64,000 bases of DNA from Paralvinella palmiformis (taxonomy: Eukaryota > Annelida > Polychaeta > Terebellida > Alvinellidae): NCBI GenBank assembly GCA_025642065.1, contig JAODUP010000030.1:1-64000 (forward strand), in the 5' to 3' direction. How positions within the stretch are numbered: position 1 is the stretch's first letter; each line of letters opens with the position of its first letter. Below, one piece after another: positions 55,213 to 64,000 of this stretch. Made by a program: the position numbers and the translations under genes. A model generated the notes under the pieces. That model was not told the DNA's origin and ran no database searches. It saw nothing but the letters and a program-made list of their open reading frames with translations.

Positions 55213-55785
55213 ATTGACCTAAAAGAAAACTAGACCAAACACGGCCGCCGATTTGATGGCAAACAGGTCCCAACTTCCGGTCGAGGAAATAGGAATGCAA
55301 ACTGGAAAAATCAGGTATATAAACGTGGTGAATTATTGTTGTATCGATGGTTGCATAAGCTGTGTGCATGGAAGTAATATAAACCGTATGTCTTTTCATC
55401 AGTAAGTATAAGGAACACATTTAAAATAGCTGTTAAAGCGGGGTTTTTTGGCGGGAAATTAAGCTTAACTGTTATTATATTTAGCCTGTACGACAACCCC
55501 CGGCCTATCTCTGGCGTTTAATCCCAATTAAACTAGATCTACGGACTTGAATAAAACGACTTTTACATATTTCATGGCATATAACAGGAGAGGAATAACA
55601 TAGATTGTCTGCACACACAAAATTATAATACACATCACAATAAATGTCCGTGTTCGTAGGTTCAAAACTCGAAGCGCAGCCGCTTCAACGCTGCTTTTTC
55701 CCTTGCTGGAAGTCAGAGCTATTTGGTCATGGCGGCCAATTCAAACGCTACTGACTGCTCGGTCTAGTTTTATATTTAGGTCAAT
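55213..55785. mobile_element. MITE-like element with 24-25 base terminal inverted repeats
   Basis: 55213-55236 (attgacctaaaagaaaac...) and 55761-55785 read in reverse are nearly the same, with few mismatches and one gap. cctatgc lies directly left (55206-55212) and again eight bases beyond the right end (55794-55800). No coding frame inside; both inner flanks carry a ggccgcc/ggcggcc motif. Confidence 0.45.
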
Positions 55786-56604
55786 GGACCTGTCCTATGC
55801 GAGTATGTCCTATCATCCTACACTATCTGACTATCACTATTAGTATTACTAGTCTACCATGATCATCTATCATTCCATCATCTATGCAGTAGGTCTAGAT
55901 CTAGTCATTAGATCTAATCATCTAGTCTAGAGGTCTATGCTTAGTTAATTAATGCTACACCGTACACGGTTAAACCAAACATTTTCTAACCCAGCAAAAC
56001 GTGTCCCTCCATTTTACCTTAAGTATTATACTTACGGATTGCTAACAATGTTGTTTGTTATAGATTTAAATAAAAAATATTGTTATTTTAAGTATGTTGC
56101 GAAAGATACAAAATAAACTCAAAATTTGCGCCAATGTACTGACGATAATGAATTGTCTAAATACGAAGAAACCGAAGGTTGCGAAAATATAAAAGGGTCA
56201 TAAACACCAATATTCGAAGCGTATTCTGTGTAAAAGCATTGAATTAATAATTATACATGTATTTCAGTTTTCTAGATTATAGATTCGAGAATGATATAAT
56301 TGAAGTGTGTACATAATATGTTAGAATAATGGAAAACATGAGAATTTGTCATTACGGAGATAATCAATGAAATCATTATCATGGTTGTGAGTCGATCGTT
56401 TCGTCGCCAAATATCAATTGACAGAAATGGGACAAGAATGCCAAAATTAATAAAATGGTTTAATAGAGGAAGCACAGATATAAATTGCATATAAGAAGAA
56501 GAAAAAAACAATGATTTAAAAGAAAAAGCACAAGGAAAAATAATAAAATATATTCAAACATATTAATTCATTTATAGATACAGCAGGTCCATTCATATGT
56601 GTTT

Positions 56605-56755
56605 TAACAACTACTTAGCCAAGGTATGTCCTGCTATCAACTCGGACCATGATTTAGTGATAATTTCCTGTGATTTATTGAATTTTGGGCGACAATTTCG
56701 TAAGGCCAAACCATTGGAAATGAATTGTATTTGCGTACTGACGTAGATGGATTAT
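56605..56755 (+). mobile_element. LINE endonuclease C-terminal fragment
   Basis: Reads KVCPAINSDHDLVIISCDLL, then RQFRKAKPLEMN. The SDHDLV block is the last active-site motif of APE endonucleases, in a form typical of RTE/CR1-like elements. Confidence 0.45.
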
Positions 56756-56839
56756 GTGTCTAGCACTTTGATTAATTTTTACAAATTTATAATCTGTTGG
56801 CTCTTGTCGCTACTGTTCAGCCTCTGGTGTCATCTTTCG

Positions 56840-57144
56840 ACATCGTTGTTTGGTAGAATTCGCTGCTAAAAATGGACCATGAAGTGATTGAAAAAATACT
56901 GTTCGTCATCCACTTTCGTTTGAACCAGGCGAAATGTTCCATCAACACATGAACACTTTGCCAGCGCCAACAGTTCCAATTGACAAGTTGATGCAGACAC
57001 AAAGAGCCGTCTCATGGTTAGTGCAGTTCCGATGAGAAATGCATCTGGGATCGTAGGTTCGTTCAGTTCAAAATTTAGTGATGAGGGATGCTTTGGCCCC
57101 TGGGTGTCTTTTATCCATTCAGTTAATTTGTTCTTGAAGTTCAT
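56840..57144 (-). mobile_element. MULE-type transposase fragment
   Basis: The minus-strand frame from 57144 reads NKLTEWIKDTQGPKHPSSLN, then TMRRLFVSASTCQLELLA and CVDGTFRLVQ. The VDGTFRLV block with the first catalytic Asp is characteristic of Mutator-like transposases. The frame decays right after it, so only the start of the catalytic core is kept. Confidence 0.6.
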
Positions 57145-57980
57145 AACGATACAGTAGATTACAAGGTCTTGTATTTTGTAACATCTCCAGTACTGTTAGC
57201 AGATGTTAACATAAATTTATATTAAAAACATTAAATACTTTTAAAACTATTTCAAATACAAACACAGATAATGTTTCCATTATTTATTTTGTATGACAAT
57301 GGTAATAGGCTAGTGGGGTTGTTATGTTCTGGTACACCAATCAAGGCACTGAAGTCGTGACAATGTTATATAGGTGAATGTTATTCATCTAAGATTTGTG
57401 GACTAGGGACTGAAATCATAATTGAAGCTTTTGTGATAATGGCTGCTTTAAAATCATGTTTGAACCTGAACATAAAATGTGAAATATATGTTCTTTAATT
57501 ATACTGCCTTCATCAGCCACTAGTTCATAAAGTCCCTAAGAGTCAAAACAAACTTAGATATGTGCTTAATTATTATGCAATACATACAGCTGAGTCTTCG
57601 GAATACACTCTCAGGATATCAACTATGTCCCCCGAACACAATAGATATAGTGACAAAAATGGGTTTGAAGATCAATCAAGTCTAAGAAAATATTCCAGTC
57701 ATAAGCAGTAAGTTGGTGTTGCATATCCAGATCATGAAGTTTGTCACCAAAAACATTCTATATAGAACGTACAATTTCCAACTGATTATCCCATCTTGTG
57801 GCATGTGTAATTATAATTTTTCAGCCATTCAAGCTCTCTAACATGAATTGACTTGTGCACATGAAACATATTATTGTTATTTAGCAAGCATTTTGTTGAT
57901 TGCAGCCTCTTGTTTCAAACCACCACAAAGAAGAACAACAAAATTATCAAATGATTTCCAGAAATAAATCACGTTAGCAG

Positions 57981-59929
57981 TCGGTCCTTAGGGCGACCAC
58001 GGGACCAAGGTAATCGATTACGATTACTTGATAATATTATGATTACGATTTATTCTGAATGTAATCGATTACGATTACATTTTAAAGTAATCATGATTAC
58101 AATCATGAATACAACGTACATATATGTCACACAACATGAATGTGATTCTTCGTCAATATTCACTCAGTTGCATGTACAAAACCACCAAATGTATAGTTAC
58201 ATATGAACCAGTGGTGGTGGTGGTTGCCTTCACAAGATCACAGCTGGACTGATTTAAGATGTAGATAAACATGCAATTTTCACAAGGACATTAAGGTCTA
58301 TATAATATATAGGATAATTAGAATACAGTCAAATCTCCAACTCTGACCACCTTTGTAACTTGACCACCCCTGTAAATTGAGCACTTTTTGGCAGTCTTAA
58401 ATTATTGCAATGCTTTAACATTGTATTTTTCTTCTATAACTCTACTACCTCTCAACTGCGTATTTCGACCTTTGATCTCCAGCTAATTCCCACGTGAGTC
58501 ACCCCGCCGAGATATAGCGGTGTTTATCATCCAATGAGTTAATTTAATTGGCTGCTTGTCATCCGAATGCTGGCCAATCAGGGTCGTTTTCAGCTGTAGT
58601 TAAAACCAAGGTGTCACAAAAACGATATGGGGCGTAAGCTCCGGTGGCCTAGCGGTGAAGCACCCGGCACTCGTGGGTGGTTGACTACGTTAAATGGCGC
58701 TGCCGTCTCCACTGAATTATTAAAAATAAAGGGGGACGTTAAAAACCCCCCTGAGGACGTAAAACACTCTGGTAGTGACCACCCTCAGGGTATTTCGAAT
58801 CCATCCTTCCGTACTTCTCCCCTGTGAGTGGTGGAGGAGCAGATTTCTCAACCACTCGGACATAGAGGCTGTGCTGATTAAGCGACAGCTTGGGGATTCT
58901 CCCCGAACAACAAAACCAAACCAACGATATGGGCGATTGCTGACCGTGTGACTTGCTCGGGCTTAACCGTGTGAAAACAACACGAGTTTATAAGCGGCAA
59001 CATCTGAAGCAGTATTTCAACACATTTTCTTTTCGTGTTCATTGAACCAATAAACTCATAAATCATCCTGTGTATAAATATGACAGCAGCCTGTCCATGG
59101 ATTAATCAGTTATATTGTTATCTTTTGCTTTACATACGAAACCATATATCTGGCATGATATAGCATGGTAAATAATCAAACACCTTGTGTAATCGTGAAA
59201 GTAATAGCTGATTACGATTACATTAATTTACAATATAATCGATTACTTGAGATAATTTAGAGCTGCCAACCATTACGATTTCTGCGGAATCATTACGATT
59301 TACGATAAATATTTATTTAAATAATGCCAAAATATACTGCTGTGACCATTTAAATATTTACTGAGTATAAGAAACATGCTTGAAGGATGGGAGAAATTTT
59401 TGAGAGCTGGTGATCTTGGCCGGTAAACGTCCATTTTGCATTATGATGGTCACGTGACTCAAACTCTCCAGATTGGCCAATTGTCTTTGTTTACCGTAAA
59501 TAAAAGCACATGGTCTTGTTTATATGGTGGATTTCTCTTTCCCTTTCATGTTTATCTGTTTGATCAATGTTTGTTTTTTTTTGCATTTTATGTTAATATT
59601 ATGATAATAAATAATGCAGAAATTCTAAGAAGATTTTAGTATAGTGTAGAATATGTAGAGTAATCGTGTACTGAAAGTGCAGACTTGTGCATGATGACTT
59701 AATTGTTATTAAATGTGGGGAAATCTGATTAAATGAAAAAAGCAGTTGAACCTTTCACAAAAGAATGTCTATGATGTTCAATTGTTTTGGTTTATTATGC
59801 AGAGTGTTATGTTAGCCGTAGGTTGCATTTCGCGCGAAAATGATTACTCTTTCCAATTTTCAAATGCTAGCCGCTATGGATAATGTAATCGATTACATTC
59901 GATTATGATTACCGATTACCCCATGCCTA
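57981..59929. mobile_element. Non-autonomous hAT-like element with TAATCGATTAC-rich ends
   Basis: A perfect 8-base direct repeat gttagcag lies at 57973-57980 and 59930-59937. The ends carry inverted copies of (g)gtaatcgattacgattac-type sequence (58008-58080 and 59881-59922), with another cluster at 59188-59240. No transposase frame is visible inside. The 8-base duplication fits hAT or a similar superfamily. The left terminal 25 bases are diverged. A SINE (58632-58922) is nested within. Confidence 0.6.
58632..58922 (+). mobile_element. SINE family B, complete 3' end with target duplication, B-box region missing
   Basis: An 11-base direct repeat aacgatatggg flanks the element (58621-58631 and 58923-58933). 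An A-box-like ggcctagcggtgaag is present, but the B-box region seen in the 38.7 kb copy is absent and the shared central segment follows at once. The 3' end is A-rich (aacaacaaaaccaaacc). It is inserted inside the hAT-like element 57981-59929. Confidence 0.72.
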
Positions 59930-60336
59930 GTTAGCAGCAAAAGTATTCAAATCAATGTATATGTGTTTGTAATAAGTTTATGTAAAAAGTTTTTTAATAT
60001 ATTTGAAAATATATTTGAAAAATCAAATGCTTTGTGAAAGTATAAATACAAATAGAATTACTTTTCCACTTTGAAATGCTCAAATACAAATACTTTAAAA
60101 ATATTTGAAAATGTTAAAATAAAGATATATTGAGCATACCGGGCAAAACATTCAATCAGAACAACATTCGAGTTGGTAGGATCTACTTAAAAGATTGGAA
60201 CGGTACCGAAGTTGAATCGCTGCTGGACGAGTTTGTGGTGAGTCTGAAAAAACAAGAACAAGTAATAAAGTCAGTCAAATGCATTACAGTCAATGTATGT
60301 AATTATTTTACTTGCAGTGAAATAGGTCTTCCTTTG

Positions 60337-60420
60337 GATGGATGGATGGATGGATGGATGGATGTTGTTTAATGACACATCGGCACAATTTAGGCCATCC
60401 AGTGTTCTAGACCGTTTGGA
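60337..60420. repeat. (GGAT)n tract followed by a short dispersed-repeat-like segment
   Basis: ggatggatggatggatgttg followed by tttaatgacacatcggcac. The latter resembles the start of a repeat I recall as common in molluscs, but no second copy lies in this window. Confidence 0.45.
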
Positions 60421-60898
60421 AATAAAGCCGTATTAAAGATTATTTATAAAAGGTTAATAAGCCGGATTACTGGCGTCGATAAATGTTATGTATAAGCTAA
60501 GATGTAAATTGTTATGTATAAATGGTAAATATGTAAATAATACGTTGGTGTATAGATGTATAGGGTCGTTAAAAAGATAAAATCAGATTCTTAATCTTCC
60601 GACAGGGTGTTAATTTTTTTCTGAGTTCGTTTTAGTGAACTATGATCATTGGCGAATCTACTCTGACAGGCTCAGGTACCAGTATTTTAATGTGTCTTGT
60701 TAGTTCTGACACGTACAACAGCTCAAAGCTTAAATGCCTTTGGCAAAAAGAATTGTATAGTCAGAGAAATTTGGTAATACATCTGCAATTTTACAGCATT
60801 TTACACCTTTTTATTTTTTCATATTTTATGCTCTCAGTCAATATATTTATTAAATATGGACTCAAATATGGACTCAAATATTGAAGTCTGAAATAAAG

Positions 60899-60900
60899 AA

Positions 60901-60936
<36 letters not shown>
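60899..60936. repeat. (GATT)n microsatellite
   Basis: About nine tetranucleotide units. Confidence 0.95.
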
Positions 60937-60937
<1 letters not shown>

Positions 60938-61221
60938 ATAGTGTGAAATATATTAAATAATGAATAGTTTTGATTAGAGATGATTAAATACGTTTTTGCC
61001 TCTTGGGAGAATTGTCAAAAATTGTACTTAATAAGTTATTATTTAACAGAAAAATCACAATTATACTTCATTTTATAAGAAGTAAAATGTCTGTTAAATA
61101 ATAATGCTATCAGACACACTTTACTACGACATAAACTCTCACACTATGGAATCAGATCATCTTAGTTTGTATATTTCTTACAGAAGCATACCGGTGAGTT
61201 CTAGTTAATACTGTATATTAC

Positions 61222-61345
61222 AGCAACACGTGTTGTACTAGAGCTGCGTCAGGGATTTGTGTTAGGTCCCTTATTGTTCCCATTATGAATTTTCTTCCAT
61301 TAGCCGTATTTATTTGTCTGTTATGTTGATCGACATATTAGAAAT
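61222..61345 (+). mobile_element. Tiny LINE RT remnant
   Basis: Reads VVLELRQGFVLGPLLFPL, a decayed form of the PQGSVLGPLLF block, followed by a CYVD-like remnant. Confidence 0.33.
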
Positions 61346-62003
61346 TCGGAGGAGAAAATAAATTTGGATCAGAAATTGTATATAGATTTAATTAGTGGGT
61401 GTATTTAAGCCAAATCCATAATATGAAGCACCTCAGAATCATCATCCCCATTAATCTCCATGTGGAACACCACATCTCTGAATGATAAAAAATCATTCGC
61501 TCTTCTCACTAATTAACTGCCTAAAATTGCCTACTTCCCTTTAATTATATTATGATTGCAATAAGGTACGTAAGTAGTAATTAATGGATTAATATCTTAC
61601 AAAATACATTGAACATCTTTTAAAATAGTTTAACATAAAATTTCTAGCCCAGAAATATCGGCCTAGAGTCACTGTGGTCGATAGGACGAACAACTTAGAT
61701 GCGGATACTTGAATCCCAAACTGAAAAATCACATTGAAGTCATGCTATAAACAACATCATTATAGAGGGTCAACATAACAAGTTTGAGAACTATTGGACA
61801 AGGTCTTTTGCATTTTACAAAATTATTTCCCCCAGAACAATAAACTATATACTAATATATATAAACATATATGACCTAGATTTAGAAGAAGGCCAAACAG
61901 TCAATAGCTGGGCCTGAGCACTACTTATATGACGACAGCTATGCTAAAAATAAACTGGTACCAAAGACTGTTTATAACAAAACGCGTTACTTGACGTTTT
62001 AAC

Positions 62004-62204
62004 ATGGCGCCCCATTTTGAATTGAAGGAGTGCAGTGATCCTAGCGGCTGGAGGTGCCATATGTCACGGACAGCTGCCTTTGTTTACATGGTGTCTAATG
62101 GCAGTGGCTCATTCTACGCCACTTTCGGCTGCAGTAATAGGAAAGATGTACACAAAGAAATACCTTTTCTTTCATTTTCTGAAAGAAAAAGAAAGCTAGT
62201 GTAA
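62004..62204 (+). pseudogene. Fragment resembling the start of a THAP domain
   Basis: The open frame ends FYATFGCSNRKDVHKEIPFL and SFSERKRK, similar to the first half of THAP zinc fingers (C-x(2-4)-C...F..FP). The first Cys is missing and the frame stops before the Trp and second metal pair, so it is at best a decayed exon or a transposon-derived fragment. Confidence 0.33.
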
Positions 62205-63454
62205 AATTAGATATGATCTGGCTTTTAAAAATAAATGCCATTTTTTAAATAAGCATAACAATTTGAAGTAGACACGCCCCACTTACGAACCCCGGCGACG
62301 CCAACCTGTACCCCAAGAAAATGAATATTTTTAATCCTAACTTACCGTAAATAAGCGGTCTGATCAAAACTGAATGATCATGTATTTGGAATTAATATGA
62401 TGACCTAGCTGTGATCACTAAGAGATATCTCGATGTTTGAGGTTAACAATCTCAGCCAAGCAGTAGGTCCAAGATCTATCTAGATCTATATTTGTTTCAG
62501 ACAAAATCTTATTAAATTATATTTGTGTTATGAATGTCATCTCTGCATCATTCATTACTTGCATAATTTGCTTTCATATGTGTTCCATATATGATACGTT
62601 TGTGGACATTCTAATTTAACATGCACCGTGACATTATTTATACTATTTGTGTAATAAAGGATGCAGTAAAACAATTATGTTCACTTAATTTAAAATGGTA
62701 ACTGAGCATTTCACAGCTGATCAGGAATAAATTAACAGTCTGGTTTGTATAAGTGCCAGTTGTAATAAATCACTGTATCCATCCGCGACTAAGGTCCGTG
62801 TAATATGATACTTTTGACAGATCACTTACAAATTCAATAGATCTAAAAATTACCAACATAACAACTGTCAATGTTCACCACAAAAGTATTTTACTGCTAA
62901 TTTCTCTAACACGTTAACCCAAACACAAACACTGTTAATATTCCATATCTCTCTCCCTCCACAATCACATGTATACAACCAAAGAGCCTTTGATTATTTA
63001 GCAATTGCCAGTCTCTGAGAAGGGCACCCGTGCGCTACTGGATCAAAATCCAAAATCTGTTTACCAACTTTATCAAACTGAATACGTAAGTTATTTCGAA
63101 AGACGTATTATCTAAAACATAAAATTAATAATATGTGCAGTATATATTGTCATGAGTTAATTCTTTTCTTTAAAGAAAATATAATTAAGTTTGGAACATT
63201 TCTATTCTTTACATGTTTTATTGCTTTACCATATTTTTACACACCATGGTATATAGTAACACCGAGTTCTATAACCTCCACTGCTGATGCGAAAGTGTAG
63301 GGGCATGTTAGACATGGACTGTTTGTTTATTTATATCTGATCTTAGCGATATAGTAAGCAATTGTTTGTTTTCTTTTTTTAGGTATGTAAATAAAATCTA
63401 ATTATACAAGAATCTTTTACGAAAAGAGGTGAAAGATTGAATAAGTCAACCTAT

Positions 63455-63590
63455 AGATCTGCTTCAGTGTTAGACTCTAGACTAGAGTGACAGAGTCCTA
63501 CTCCTACTAGTCCTAGGCTGCCTAGGGCTAGGCCTAGGACTCTACTCTCTAGAGTCAAACACTAGGCAGCAGGCTTGAGTCTAATCAGAA
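63455..63590. repeat. CTAG-rich inverted repeat
   Basis: The left side (gactctagactagag, agagtcctac, ctagtcctagg) and right side (cctaggactctact, ctctagagtc) pair imperfectly around a cctagggctagg centre. Confidence 0.55.
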
Positions 63591-63893
63591 TTCAGAGATG
63601 GCAGATTAGATGACCAATATTGAATTGCAAAATAATTGTTTTAGTGGGTAACAACTAACATACCCCTTTAAGAGTTAAGACATTGGGTTTGTCATGCCTT
63701 GCTTTTAAATATAATAAAGTTTGGTATTTTAATTCTGATTGACTGATAGGTCTACAGTGACTACACCCTAGCCAGCCTATTGACATATCGTGATACTGAA
63801 TGTACGGAATATAGAGGCTTTTCCCTGTTGGTAGATCTATTACCGGTCTTAACTGGTTGTCTCCATAAAAAACTATAACTCACGGTAGTGTTT

Positions 63894-64000
63894 ATTTCTC
63901 CTCATAACAGAAATTATCAAGTCTAGTCTTAAATGTTTTGAGTGTCGGGCTGTTCTCCACATAATTTGTAATTGATTTCCAATCATTAACTATTTGTTGG
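63894..64000 (-). mobile_element. LINE ORF2 C-terminus running off the window
   Basis: Minus-strand frame: QQIVNDWKSITNYVENSPTL, then KTFKTRLDNFCYEEK and stop. This is the usual ending of LINE ORF2 proteins (V..WN.LP..VV.A.S...FK..LD). The body would lie beyond 64000. Confidence 0.55.

Larger units (their letters stand above)
59938..63893. other. Mostly featureless right part of the window
   Basis: AT-rich. Apart from the GGAT and GATT tracts, a tiny RT remnant, the THAP-like fragment and the CTAG-rich inverted repeat, nothing is recognisable. Confidence 0.5.

Noticed and set aside
60130..60372. Frame with a plausible donor (tttgtg/gtgagt) reading GKTFNQNNIRVGRIYLKDWN
   Set aside because: It looks protein-like, but no convincing acceptor, start or family was found, and the end is a GGAT repeat. 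Kept only as a possibility.
1..64000. CRISPR array, bacterial operon, riboswitch, rRNA
   Set aside because: Nothing of this kind is seen. The sequence is eukaryotic with spliced genes, and the tandem repeats are micro- and minisatellites.

Overview
This is an animal nuclear genome window, most likely from a lophotrochozoan and probably a mollusc. It is AT-rich, with introns of 0.2 to 7 kb and GT-AG splice sites, and it is dense in microsatellites, tRNA-derived SINEs and decayed LINEs. The mollusc call rests on protein similarity and repeat style as I remember them; no database search was possible.

Four protein-coding genes are supported. (1) A castor zinc finger gene (CASZ1 orthologue) lies on the minus strand. 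Ten coding exons between 25230 and 5381 join with fully consistent splice phases into about 1750 codons with about eleven castor-type zinc fingers. The last exon carries a one-base frameshift inside the tenth finger. (2) LRRC23, a ciliary radial-spoke leucine-rich-repeat protein, lies on the plus strand in eight exons (31303-37642, 350 codons). Its start is divergent from a possible non-coding first exon of CASZ1, and an RFX X-box-like site lies between them. (3) A two-exon plus-strand gene of unknown function (43709-45061, 311 residues) has a CxxC-x7-CxxC motif. (4) DCLRE1B/Apollo (SNM1B nuclease) lies on the minus strand in two exons (51247-48282), with an intact catalytic domain and a long low-complexity tail.

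Layout: 1-3 kb holds microsatellites, a young SINE and a broken LINE. 3-5.4 kb is the 3' flank of CASZ1. 5.4-25.2 kb is CASZ1, including a GC-rich, promoter-like island (18.2-19.0 kb) and a 28-bp minisatellite (19.2-19.6 kb) in its largest coding intron. 25.2-31 kb is the CASZ1 upstream intron and possible promoter. 31.3-37.6 kb is LRRC23. 38-42.5 kb is a graveyard of LINE fragments on both strands plus SINEs. 43.7-45.1 kb is the unknown gene. 48.3-51.2 kb is Apollo. 51.6-54.1 kb is a LINE split by a second LINE in the opposite orientation. 55.2-55.8 kb is a terminal-inverted-repeat element. 56.8-57.1 kb is a MULE transposase remnant. 58.0-59.9 kb is a hAT-like element containing a SINE. The last 4 kb is mostly featureless, with small remnants and the end of a LINE at the right edge.

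The genes are not an operon. The only likely functional links are the shared upstream region of CASZ1 and LRRC23 and the recurrence of X-box-like motifs around it. The mobile elements are informative because several carry target-site duplications, so insertion order can be read directly.
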